Shown here piece after piece: positions 15,513-25,700 of a stretch of DNA of 35,972 nucleotides. The stretch spans positions 1 through 35,972 of the forward strand of contig ONVI01000048.1 of the NCBI GenBank assembly GCA_900321275.1. The letters are read 5' to 3'. Every line of letters starts with the position of its first letter. Positions within the stretch are counted from its first letter, which is position 1. The DNA is from an uncultured Eubacteriales bacterium. GTDB taxonomy: Bacteria; Bacillota; Clostridia; Oscillospirales; Oscillospiraceae. The notes beneath the pieces were generated by a model that did not search any database, was not told the origin of the DNA, and was given only the letters and a program-made list of their open reading frames with translations. Both the position numbers and the translations under genes were made by a program.

Positions 15513-15541
15513 TTGCAATCCTAATGAAAATGTGGTATATT
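15513..15541 (+). promoter_or_regulatory. Promoter of the giant surface-protein gene
   Basis: TTGCAA (15513-15518) and TATATT (15536-15541) are 17 nt apart, with the extended -10 TGG directly before TATATT. A second TATAAT at 15550-15555 has no good -35. The leader to the ATG is about 95 nt. Confidence 0.55.
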
Positions 15542-15555
15542 TTACTCTGTATAAT

Positions 15556-15638
15556 AGCCCGCAGAATGTCCGCTTGCGAACGGTTCCGCGGGAGACGATA
15601 GATGATCTGTCCGCACGCTTGTGCGGAAAATAATGAGG
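15556..15638 (+). promoter_or_regulatory. Structured 5' leader and ribosome site of the giant surface-protein gene
   Basis: Two hairpins are visible. An outer one pairs CCCGC near 15558 with GCGGG near 15590. A short perfect one pairs TCCGCAC (15610-15616) with GTGCGGA (15621-15627) around GCTT. The ribosome site ATGAGG follows at 15633-15638, 7 nt before ATG 15646. I recognise no known riboswitch. Confidence 0.4.
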
Positions 15639-15645
15639 TAATGAC

Positions 15646-17883
15646 ATGATGCAAAGGAATACTACAATAAATGATGTTCGCCGCTTCTCGCTGCGCCGTG
15701 CGATCGCGTCTCTGCTGGTCGCGGCGGAGTGCTTGTCCCTTGCTGCCGTTGGGGTTCCGGTCTCCTATGCGGAGGAACAGATTCTGACAACCGGGCAGAC
15801 GGAGCAGGTCGTCCTGTCTCCGGGGGCGGAGGAAGAAACGCTGATTGTCGAAGAGAGCACGCCTGTGCAGGCGCCTGCCGCCGTCACACCGCTGGAGGCG
15901 GCACGGATGGGCGCAGAGACGGCGGAGCAGCTTGCGGGAGAGGCCGAACGCGCTGCCGAAGAGGCGGAGCAGGCGGCACGGGACTGCGCCGAGGCAAACG
16001 GCGACTATGCGCTGACGCTTGACGCCGACGCCCGCGCGGCGGAAGCGGCCCGACGCGCACAGGAGATTGCCGGACGCGCGAAAGAGGAAGCTGACTGGGC
16101 GGCAGAGGCTGCTTCGATCGCGGCGGAGGAAGCAGAGCAGGCGGCGCAGCAGGCCGAAATCCTGGCTTCCGAGGCGCAGTTCGCGGAAGAACTGGCCTAT
16201 CAGACGGCCGAAGAAGCGGATCGACTGCGCGAAGAGGCAGACCTGAGAATCGAGAGAATAAACGAAATCCGCTCGACGGCGGAGCCGATTGACAAAACGA
16301 ATAAAGCAGAGGAAAAGAAAAGCGATAAGCCCGACACGAAAGGGAAGGGCACAGAGCTGGTTGAGGAAACAAACAGCCCCGTCATTACCGAAAAGCCTTC
16401 AGAAACAATAAGTGATATTTTGCTTCCGGCGCTGCAGCTGGAAAAAGAAGAGGAAGCCGCGGAGATTATGCTGCAGCGTGCGATTGCCGAAGCCGAGCGC
16501 ACGAAGAATGAAGCCGCGATGAAGCGGGCGGATTCAGAGCACGCGGCAGAAAACGCGGCACGTCTCGCCGAAGAAGCGGAGCAGGCGGCGTACGCGTCCA
16601 TGAACGCGACGGATGCGGCGAACCGCGCAGCGTTGGCGGCTGATCGCGCGGCAGAGGCAAATCTGTACGTTTCCGAGGCGGCCTCGGTCGCTGCGGAAAA
16701 CGAAGCTGCGAGAATCGCAAAACTTGAACAGGAAAAGGCTTCGGAGAAAGCAGAAGAAACCGTAACCGAGACAGCTGCTGAAGAAGCGAAGGAAGAAGCG
16801 AAGGAAGAAGCGAAGGAAGAAGCGAAGGAAGAAGCCAAAGAAGAAGTCAAAGAAGAAGCGAAAGAAGAAACCAAGGAAGAAACCAGGGAAGTCAAAACAC
16901 TGGATTATTCCGAAGGGGCCGTTTCCGTCACAGGCGAAGCGCCTGCGGGTACGACCGTCGAGACAGCGGATGTTACCGACGACTACGCCGACTTTGATCC
17001 GAGCATTTATTCAGCGTTCTCTCTGCTTGAGGCGCCGACGTTTTTCGATGTGGAATCGAACACACAGCGCACGACGGAAACACAGTATCAGGTATTGGCG
17101 GCCTACGATATCTCCCTGTCCGTAGATGGAGAAAAGTTCCAGCCCGCACCCGGAAATCCGCTGGAGGTCAGCATCAGCAATCCCGCGATCAGCGAAAATC
17201 TGCGGCTCCAGGTCTGGCATATCCGCGACGACGGCACCGGCGAGCAGATCCCGGATTTTACTGTCGAGGGCGAAAGCGTGCGCTTCCCGGCGGAGAGCTT
17301 TTCCGCGTACCTCGTTGTGCAGGTCACGCTCACGACAAACATCACCGCCGGTGACGGCAATACTTACCGCGTCAGCGTGACCTACGATCAGGACGCGAAC
17401 ATGCCCGAAAACGCGAACCTTGCGGTTCGTGAGCTGGGCGATGACGAGAAAGAAGATTATGTAAACCAGAGCGCGGAAGCGCTCGGCACCGACGCGGAGG
17501 ACTTCGCGTTTGCCCGCGCTTTCGACATCAGCCTCACCGATCCCGACACCGGCGACGAGGTTCAGCCCGCGAGCGGCGTGAAGGTCAGCATCGCCCTGCT
17601 GGACACGGACGTGAGCGCGGCGGACGAACTGAATCTGCTCCACTTCGGCGAAGAGGTGGAGAAGGTCGACTATACCCTCAATGGCAGCGCCGTCGAATTC
17701 GAGACAGACGGGTTTTCCGTGTATGTGATCACGGGCTACACCGTGGACTTCCACTGGGGCGACTATACATACTCCATCGCGGGCGAGAGTGAGATCACCC
17801 TCTCCGCCCTTCTGGAGAAGCTCGGCGTGACGGAGACTGGCGGCTCCGCTCCCTTGCGCCCTTCAGCACCGACGAAAAGCTGA
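15646..17883 (+). CDS. Giant adhesin, N-terminal segment: signal peptide, coiled coil, EEAK repeats, beta modules
   Basis: The open segment is 745 codons. Residues 1-42 are an export signal with a long basic N-region (RRFSLRRAIASLLVAAECLSLAAVG) and a probable cut after VSYA. Residues about 80-200 and 265-370 are almost pure Ala/Glu/Arg heptads, i.e. extracellular coiled coil. Nine EEAK-type repeats follow (379-414). From about 420 the protein becomes beta-rich: a VTGEAPAGTTVE strand, an AYDISLSVDGEKFQPA module ending FSAYLVVQVTL, a similar AFDISLTDPDTGDEVQPASG module ending FSVYVITGYT, then HWGDYTYSIAGESEITL. The paired AYDISL/AFDISL modules look like internal duplicates. The natural coding does not end at the stop at 17881-17883. 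The protein sense continues one phase over (FSTDEKLTLTLKNGRS), so the last ~15 residues here are probably out of frame. Confidence 0.8.
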   Translation: MMQRNTTINDVRRFSLRRAIASLLVAAECLSLAAVGVPVSYAEEQILTTGQTEQVVLSPGAEEETLIVEESTPVQAPAAVTPLEAARMGAETAEQLAGEAERAAEEAEQAARDCAEANGDYALTLDADARAAEAARRAQEIAGRAKEEADWAAEAASIAAEEAEQAAQQAEILASEAQFAEELAYQTAEEADRLREEADLRIERINEIRSTAEPIDKTNKAEEKKSDKPDTKGKGTELVEETNSPVITEKPSETISDILLPALQLEKEEEAAEIMLQRAIAEAERTKNEAAMKRADSEHAAENAARLAEEAEQAAYASMNATDAANRAALAADRAAEANLYVSEAASVAAENEAARIAKLEQEKASEKAEETVTETAAEEAKEEAKEEAKEEAKEEAKEEVKEEAKEETKEETREVKTLDYSEGAVSVTGEAPAGTTVETADVTDDYADFDPSIYSAFSLLEAPTFFDVESNTQRTTETQYQVLAAYDISLSVDGEKFQPAPGNPLEVSISNPAISENLRLQVWHIRDDGTGEQIPDFTVEGESVRFPAESFSAYLVVQVTLTTNITAGDGNTYRVSVTYDQDANMPENANLAVRELGDDEKEDYVNQSAEALGTDAEDFAFARAFDISLTDPDTGDEVQPASGVKVSIALLDTDVSAADELNLLHFGEEVEKVDYTLNGSAVEFETDGFSVYVITGYTVDFHWGDYTYSIAGESEITLSALLEKLGVTETGGSAPLRPSAPTKS
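16780..16887 (+). repeat. 12-bp tandem repeats coding EEAK
   Basis: Nine 12-bp units, mostly GAAGAAGCGAAG, encode EEAK x5, EEVK, EEAK, EETK and EETR. The purine-rich, near-identical early units could slip in replication. Twelve bases keep the frame, so length change would alter only a charged helical spacer. Confidence 0.85.
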
Positions 17884-17909
17884 CCCTCACCCTCAAAAAC
17901 GGCAGGAGC

Positions 17910-19337
17910 GTGGAGATCAAGGTCACGGACGCGGTGACGCTGCCTATTACAAACCAAACGTGGGATTTTACGAGTGAAGGCGGAGGTCACGGCACATGGG
18001 AAATCGATGTAAACGGTGTCTTGACTCTTTCTGGAGAAGGCATAATAAAAGACAGAGATAGTGCAGCGGGTTTTCCTTGGGGAGCGTATGAAATAAGGAA
18101 GGCCATTACCAAGGTAATTATTGAGGATGGCATTACATACTTAGGTAATAACATGCTAACTCGTGCCAGCATGACGGAAATTGACGCATCAGGGTGCACG
18201 ACACTAACATCGACGGGAGGAAATACATTTAAGCAAGGTGATTATGGCGGGGAAACAGGTACACAAAAGAATCTTACTACTGTTAACTTCTCAAACAACA
18301 CAAATTTAACCAGCTTTAAAGGTAGAGATTTTGAAAAATGCACCGGCATCACGACTTTGGATATTTCAGGCACGAAACTCACAAAACTCTCTGACTTTGA
18401 TGCAAGTAAAACAAAACTTGCTACTATTAAAGCCAATAATTGTTCGAAATTGCCTGCATCTTTAAGCTTGTCTGATTATTCATCGCTTCGGACTTTGGAA
18501 CTCTCCGGCTGCACGCAGTTGACCAGCCTGACCTTGCCGAGCGGCGTGACGACGCTGGACGTCTCCGGCTGCACCAAATTGACCAGTCTGACCGTACCGA
18601 GCGGCGTAACGACGCTGAACATCACCGGCTGCACGGGCCTCAAGACGCTGGACATTTCCGGCTGCAGCGGGATCGACTCACTGAATCTCTCCTCCTGCAC
18701 CGGTCTCGCAACACTTAAGATCGGAAACCGCAATGACCAGGCAAATTTGTCCTGGCTGGCGCTGCCGGCTTCGCTTACCACGCTGGACGCCTCCGGCTTC
18801 ACAAGCCTGACGTCCGTCAGCGTTCCCGCGTCGGTCACCAGCCTGAATCTCTCCGGCTGCACGGGCCTCCAGCCTGACCCTGCCAAGCGGCCTGACCACG
18901 CTGAACGTCTCGGGCTGCACGGGTCTGACCAGCCTGACCGTGCCGAGCAGCGTAACGACGCTGGACATCACCGGCTGCACCGGGCTGGAAACACTGGACG
19001 TCTCGGACTGCACGGGGCTGACCAGTCTGACCGTACCGAGCGGTGTGACCACGCTGGACGTGTCCGGCTGTACGGGCCTGACCAGCCTGACCGTGCCGAG
19101 CGGTATCCAGACGCTGAACATCACGGGCTGCACTGGCTTGACCAGTTTGTCCCTTGTCGGCTGCGAGGGATTATCCTCTGTCGACGTGCCTTCCAACGTT
19201 ACCGAGCTGAATGTCTCCGACTGTACCGGCTTGACCAGTCTGACCGTGCCGAGCGGCGTAACGACGCTGGACATTTCCGGCTGCAGCGGGATCGACTCGC
19301 TGGATCTCTCCTCCCACACCGGTCTCGCAACGCTTAA
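17910..19337 (+). CDS. Giant adhesin, second segment: leucine-rich repeats (only to about 18868 in true frame)
   Basis: The nominal GTG at 17910 is not a real start. The open frame continues the preceding segment (TLKNGRSVEIKVTD). A BspA-like opening (TWDFTSEGGGHGTWEIDVNGVLTLSG, ITKVIIEDGITYLGN) leads into 20-residue leucine-rich repeats of the form LTSLTVPSGVTTLDVSGCTG. Bases 17950-18480 are clearly AT-richer (about 37-45% GC by hand count on sample lines) than the repeats after 18480 (about 60%). At 18868 the frame breaks: the repeat should read GLTSLT but reads GLQPDP. From there to 19337 the translation (Pro/Asp/Arg/His-rich) is an out-of-phase shadow. Confidence 0.65.
   Translation: MEIKVTDAVTLPITNQTWDFTSEGGGHGTWEIDVNGVLTLSGEGIIKDRDSAAGFPWGAYEIRKAITKVIIEDGITYLGNNMLTRASMTEIDASGCTTLTSTGGNTFKQGDYGGETGTQKNLTTVNFSNNTNLTSFKGRDFEKCTGITTLDISGTKLTKLSDFDASKTKLATIKANNCSKLPASLSLSDYSSLRTLELSGCTQLTSLTLPSGVTTLDVSGCTKLTSLTVPSGVTTLNITGCTGLKTLDISGCSGIDSLNLSSCTGLATLKIGNRNDQANLSWLALPASLTTLDASGFTSLTSVSVPASVTSLNLSGCTGLQPDPAKRPDHAERLGLHGSDQPDRAEQRNDAGHHRLHRAGNTGRLGLHGADQSDRTERCDHAGRVRLYGPDQPDRAERYPDAEHHGLHWLDQFVPCRLRGIILCRRAFQRYRAECLRLYRLDQSDRAERRNDAGHFRLQRDRLAGSLLPHRSRNA
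18644..18868 (+). repeat. 225-bp direct repeat, copy 1
   Basis: From GACGCTGGACATTTCCGG to CTGCACGGGCCT, this stretch is nearly identical to 19263-19487, with about a dozen substitutions by eye and no length difference. The frame breaks immediately after its last base. Confidence 0.85.
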
Positions 19338-19494
19338 AATCGGAAATCGCAACGACCAGACGGATTTGTCCTGGCTGACGCTGCCGGATTCGCTTACCAC
19401 GCTGGACGCCTCCGGCTTCACAAGCCTGACGTCCGTCAGCGTTCCCGCGTCGGTCACCAGCCTGAATCTCTCCGGCTGCACGGGCCTACCCTGA
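18940..19494 (+). CDS. Giant adhesin, third segment: leucine-rich repeats continued
   Basis: The true coding resumes in this frame from 18869. GTG 18940 is just the first possible start. The translation is eight more repeats of the type LTSLTVPSGVTTLDVSGCTG, then the block with IDSLDLSSHTG, GNRNDQTDLSWLTLPDSLTTL and a SLTSVSVPASVTSLNLSGCTG ending. It stops at 19492-19494 because the frame breaks again after 19487. With GACC restored it would run on as LTTLNLTGCSDNDLIIYF in the frame of the last segment. Confidence 0.65.
   Translation: MPSSVTTLDITGCTGLETLDVSDCTGLTSLTVPSGVTTLDVSGCTGLTSLTVPSGIQTLNITGCTGLTSLSLVGCEGLSSVDVPSNVTELNVSDCTGLTSLTVPSGVTTLDISGCSGIDSLDLSSHTGLATLKIGNRNDQTDLSWLTLPDSLTTLDASGFTSLTSVSVPASVTSLNLSGCTGLP
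19263..19487 (+). repeat. 225-bp direct repeat, copy 2
   Basis: This is the second copy of 18644-18868. It too ends with CTGCACGGGCCT, and the frame breaks immediately after. The bases that follow (ACCCTGAACC) lack the GACC expected from the repeat pattern. Confidence 0.85.
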
Positions 19495-19766
19495 ACCTTA
19501 CCGGATGCTCGGACAACGACCTGATCATCTATTTCGATGGGACTTCCGAAAACCTCTCCGTAACGATACCGGAGGATTATTCTGTAATTTGCTGGGGCGA
19601 CTATCCCTATACCATCAACAGAAATGCCACCGTAACGCTGGGTGATATTTTCACCACCTGCGGTATCACGGACATTTTCACTGCCCACGGAATCACGGAC
19701 ATTGCTGATGTTGTTGACAGCATCGCCGTTTCTGATCCGGAAATCCTGGAAGTCGACGGCCTGACA

Positions 19767-22700
19767 GTGACGTATCTGAAAGCCTTCACGGAGCCGCAAA
19801 CGCTGACTGTTCGGCTCAAGAACGGATTAAGCGGCGCGATCAAGGTGGCTTGCCCGTCACTGGAGGAATCCGATAATCTCAACGATTTCCTTGATGATGC
19901 TGCCGGATACAGCTACGAAGGCGAAACGGAGACGTACTCGCTTTCGAAACCGGCCTTCCTTGCACAGGATGAAGTACTACATTTAAATCTGTCCTTCTCC
20001 GAAATACCGGAAGGGCAGGCGGGCGAGCGCCAGATGGCATTGCTGGCGCCGATGAGCTATACCCTTCCCGCGGGCCTGACGGTTGTTGAAGGATCGCTTC
20101 CGCTTGCCGCGATCACCGTCCCGGGCGTTGAAGAGCCCTTCCCCGCCTCTGTGAGCCTTGGCACGGATCCCGACACAGGTTTGCAGATACTGACCGTAGT
20201 AGGAAACTATGGGGATCAGAGGGACGCGGTCACCGCGGCTTCCACGGCCGGCGTCACCCTGTCTGTGGCCGTTAAGCCGGACACGATTCCGGAAGACTAC
20301 GAGCTCGGCAACGGCATGACTTTACCCGTCGAACTTATTCGCCTCACGCCTGATGACTATGTGCCGCTCACAAGAGAATATCTCGGACTGGACGGCAGCT
20401 GGGCGCACTGGAAAGTTACTGTAAATCCGAGCGGCTATACGCTCAACAAAGGCAGAGACCTTACGCTCGCCGACACTTTCGATGACGACTATCCGACAAA
20501 GAAAACAAAGATAGACGCCGATCAGTCCATTGACTATTCCAGCGTTAAGGTAAAACGTGATGGCGTTGTCGTTAATGATTACAGCTATGATTACAGCGGC
20601 AACACCGGTACCTTTATCATCCCGGACAATACGCCCGTTACGATCGAGTATCGCACGCGCATATCAGCCCAGCCGGGTGAGGCGAAGACCTTCCGCGGTA
20701 CGGCACGGCTCAGGGACGCCGCTGGGGAGATTGCCAGCTCTACGGCGGGCGTTACCGAGGAGGCGGTCACGATCTATCCCAGCCCCTCTGACGTCGGAGG
20801 TATGGGCGACAGCTTTATGGTGAAGCTCTATGTCTATGCCGATGGACAGATGCAGCAGGGCGTCGTAGGGGCGGAGTTTATCCTTTTGGACGCCAGTCAG
20901 CGCCCTCTGGAGTATAAGGTGGGCGATAATAAGGGGCAGCCCGTTACCTTTACCACCGGCAGCGACGGCTATGTCAACATTGAGCTCAACGAGGAGCCCG
21001 GCGACGTCTCCATTGAGAAGAATACCGGCTACTACCTCGAAATGAAGCAGGCTGTGGCGGGATACCAGAAGGACAACACCCCGTACAGCTTCATGATTAC
21101 GGACGATCCGTCCTATGACACAGGAGGATTCTATCAATATTATAACGGCGACACAATGAAGGTGCGTCTTTACCCCGCCAGCCCCGGACTCCGCGTCTCC
21201 ATACACTTTTCCGGCAGCTACGCCCTGCGGGCGGATCAGAAAAACGCTGTGACAGCCATCCTCCAGAAGCTGGAGGATAATGAAAACTGGGTCGAGGTTG
21301 AGCGCCACCCCTATACGGATACTCTATATGGATCGATCACCTTCAATGAAATATTGTATGACGCATCAAAAGGAACGTATCAGAATATCTATCGCGTTGT
21401 CGAAGAGAATGAAAGACCCTGGGATTTGCCTGATGATATCCATCTTGAAACAACGTTTTACTGTCTGGTAAATACGGGAACCGCTGACCCGAAAAAAGAA
21501 CCGCAGGAATTCATGGCCCATAGTGCCGATGACAGCGTCGACGTCGTCATTGACAACTGCTATGAGGAGCCGCAGCTGACCATCGTCAAGATGGATAAGC
21601 AAACGGGCAAGACGTTAGGCGGCGCGGTCTTCTCGGTTTACAAGATCGTCAATGGCGCAAAGTCCGGCGAAGCAGTCATAACGTATACGACGGAGGCTGA
21701 CGGCGAGTTGGTGATCCAGGGCGGCAGCGCCTTTGTATCTGAGACTCTCTACGGTATCACAGAGACCACCGCGCCGACGGATTATCTACTGCCGCAGGAA
21801 GAGGAATGGCTGTATTTCTACTTCTGCAATGACGAATATCTGGAGCCGAGTATTCTGGCGAACCTTCCCGAGGGTGCTGAGGCGATCAACCTGACAACTT
21901 CCGGCGACATAATCACGATCGACAACCAAAAGGAAATTATTACCATCCCTGTCATGAAGATATGGCAGGGCGGCGCGTGGCCTGCCGATGTGACCGACGT
22001 AACGATTGGGCTGTATCGGTCTGTCGAAGGCAGCGGCGTAGTGGATCCCGTTTATTACGATGGCAGTACTACAAAGCGTACCGTCACGTTGACGAGCGCC
22101 GCACCCTACAACAACACGGCCTTCACGGAACTGCCCTCACGGGATGCCGGCGGAAACATCATATACTCCATCAAGGAGGAAAACATCGACGGTCAGGATC
22201 CGTTGACAGCCGGCTATAACCAGGAATACGGCACTTCCAGCGCCGGCGTGTATGTCGTGCGCAACAAACCGGCCACTACACTGACGGTCAGCAAAGCGTG
22301 GGAGGACTTTAACGGCAATCCCGTTGCTGATCCTGCGGCGCAGTCCCCCGTCACCTTCGACGTTTATCGCTCGTCCACACTTTTTGTGGATCCAGACCCG
22401 ACCGATGGCGTCACCAACGCGGATATGATGGCCTTTGTCAGCAATCTGCCGAAGGTGCGTGAAGGCGTGAGCTTCGGCGCCCCGGATTGGAATACATCCA
22501 TTAATGACCTGGACAGACAGGACGACCTGGGCAATCTCTATTACTATTATGTTTTAGAGACCGTACCCTCCTTCGGCAACGAGCTGTATGAGCTGAACGA
22601 AGCAGCCGGTGAAATCTTGATCAAAAACAAGATCGCGCCGTCTACCGTGGGTCTGACGGTGACAAAGGCCGCGCTGAAGGACGATCCCCGTCCGGAGTCC

Positions 22701-25700
22701 CTTTACAGAGATTTTGAATTCACCCTGAAGCTGCAAGTGGACGACAATCATCCCGTCCGAAGCTGGCAGGTGTATACCGACGCGGTAAATCCGGATAATA
22801 ACCTGGTCACGGATTGGAACGGCGAAGTTAAATTCACGCTCAAGCCGACAAATCCTGCTCAGCAGCCGACAGAAGGGGCGTCCATAACGCTCAGCCTCCC
22901 CGTGGGCGTCACGGCGACCGTCACCGAGACGTATAACCCCGAGTACACGGTTGAAACAAGCACGGACGGTGGCACCACCAAGGAAAGCGGCAGTACCTTT
23001 TCTTATGTGACCGACAGCGGGACCCCTGAGCTCAGTCTTACCTACACCAACACCCTGCACGTTGTCTGCAAGGTGGTGAAGGATAATGGAACACAGGTAC
23101 CCTTTGAAACCCTGAAGAGCGCCCTGAAATATATCCGCACAAATCCGGACGACTTCGACGAAAATACCTGGACCATCTACATGCTGGAGGACTACACCAT
23201 CCCCGTGACGGACGTGGTCGAACTTGCGGACGAGGAGAGCCTGACCCTCACCACGGCTACGACCGACGAAACCGATTTGTTCCATTTCAAGCCCGGACAA
23301 GAAACTGACCGCGCCGTCATTACCCGCGGCGGGGTTGGCGAAAGCATGCTCACAAACGCGGGCACGCTGACGCTGGAAAACATTTGTCTCGACGGCGGCA
23401 ATATCACAGCCACCGGCGACGGCGGCCTGGTGAACAGCACCGGCACGCTGAACCTGAACAACAAGACGACTTTGCGCAATTCCGCCGCCAACGGCAAGGG
23501 CGGCGCGGTTTACGCCGAAGGCCCGGTGAACATCATTGACGGCGTTTCCATCATCGGCAACAGCGCGCCCAGCGCCTCCGCCCTCTATCTGAAGGGCACG
23601 CTCACCATGACCGGCGGCAGCATCACCGGCAACACCGGCGCGGCTGACGGCGCGGTGGTGGTCAAGGATGCCGGCGGCGTGGTCTATCTCTCGTACAGTC
23701 CGGTAATCATTGCCAACACAAATGCTCAGGGCGAAGCGGCCAACCTCTATATCGGTATTGACAGCGACAACATTGTGAATGTTGTCGACCCCGGTCTTAA
23801 CGAGGACGCTCAGATCGGCGTCACGGCCCAGGAAGGCCACATGTTGATCGGCGAGCAGTTTGCCACGGCCGAATACGGGCAGACGGCAAATCTCAACCGT
23901 TTTGTCAATGATGTATACGGCTATCGCGGCAAGCTGAAAGACGGCACCTCCACCAACATCGTCTGGGACGGTCTGACGATTAAAATCAAGAAAGTCGTTG
24001 ATCCGGTCGGCGCCAATGCCAACGATCGCTTTACAATCACGCTCTCTTCGCAGTCGATCATCATGAGCACCTATATCATCGACGGTACGCTCGATTACAC
24101 GGTCACGGCGGCGAGACAGGGCAGACCCGGCAGAATCGTCCTCAGAAATATTAAGGCAGAGGATGAAATCACCATATCCCCTATGCCCGTGGGCAATTAT
24201 ACGATCGCGGAGGACGCCTCCAACTATAATCCGACCTACAAACTGGGAGATATGCCCATCGTCGACGGCAGCTTCACCGCGGATGATAACTGCACCGTCA
24301 CGGTGACCAACACCCGCAGACTGGCCGACGTGAAGCTGACGAAGACCCTGGACGACAGACTGAAAGCGGCGGGTGAAGCACAGGACTTTGGCTTCACTGT
24401 CAAGCTGACCGAGGCGGACGGCACGCCGGTTAAAGGCTTTACGCTTGCCGAGGGGATCACCACGGACGAAAACGGTGAGGCGACCTTTACCATGTCCCTG
24501 ACGGATGGTAATACCGCCGAACACTACGATGTGAAGAATTTCATGGCTCCTGTTGGCGCGACCATGACCATCACAGAGACCATTGATCTGAATTACGAGA
24601 TCACGGCCTCTGCCGTTACCATGCCCGAAGAGGGTAGAGGCACAGCGATTCCGGACAAAGACACGGGCAACGCCAACATTTTTGCCTTCGATGTGACGGA
24701 CGACGGCGCCGACGTCACCTTCGCCAACGTGCGTAAGATGGCGGAGATCGAGCTCAGGAAGGAGCTTGTGAACAAGGTCTCGAAGACGGAATCCTTCAAG
24801 TTCACAGTCACGCTCTCCCGCGCGGACGGGACTGCCGCGGCGAACTATATCATATACAGAGACTCCGCTGACCCCGCAAAGAATATCGTCACGAACGGAA
24901 GCGGCCAGGCGACCATTCTCCTTGAACTGGGGGAGGACGAATCCGCCAAAGCCATCACCCTGACCATCCCTGACGGCGCGAAGCTGGTGGTCGAGGAGAC
25001 GGATACAAACGGTCATATGGGTTTCTATACCACAACTTATTCTATCAACGGCGCTGCAGCCACGACCGGCGCGACGGCGACGATCAATGCTGTCTCTGAC
25101 ACCGACAGAAGCATTGTCTTCACCAATACCCGTACGACGAAGACGATCACTGTGAAAAACACCGTCAACGGCTATTCCGGCAACGTGGTTCCCTTTACCT
25201 ACACGGCTACCGTGACCGACGGAAGTGAGAGCGGCAACGATTACGATGCCTATGATTTTGAAGACGGCGTTTTGACCTTTGAACTTACGAAGGATCAGAC
25301 AAAAACGCTGACCGTACCCTATGGCGCGACCCTGACCGTGGAAGAGGCCTTCATCGTCGGCTACAGCACCACGGTAAAACGTGGCGGAGAAGCTGCTGTC
25401 GAGGCATTGAGCGATAGTTTTACCGTTACAACAGACATGTCATCATCTTCACCGCTTTTGTTTACAAATAATCAGCTGATCGGTTTGCAACTGATAAACA
25501 ATACGTCGTCGGAGCTTGAGAATGTGACGGTCACCGTCGAAAAGAACAATATCTATCGCGTCAATGCTGATAAAAAAGGACAAACGCTGATCGGCTCCAA
25601 TCAAACGGCGACGCTGGATATTGATAGCGGTGATACTGCTATTTTGGAAATCCAGCATGACACCTCAAAAATGGACACTTCGCAGAATTATACAGTTAAT

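Noticed and set aside
15556-15645. Riboswitch in the leader of the giant gene
   Set aside because: Only simple hairpins are visible. No conserved aptamer core or terminator/antiterminator pair was found.
17840-17885. Programmed ribosomal frameshift
   Set aside because: There is no X-XXY-YYZ slippery heptamer, and three separate shifts in 1.7 kb make recoding implausible.
22554-25016. An 820-codon minus-strand open frame within the giant gene
   Set aside because: It is a mirror of biased GC-rich codons on the plus strand, with no promoter, ribosome site or recognisable motif. The plus strand encodes coherent Cna-B and beta-helix modules.
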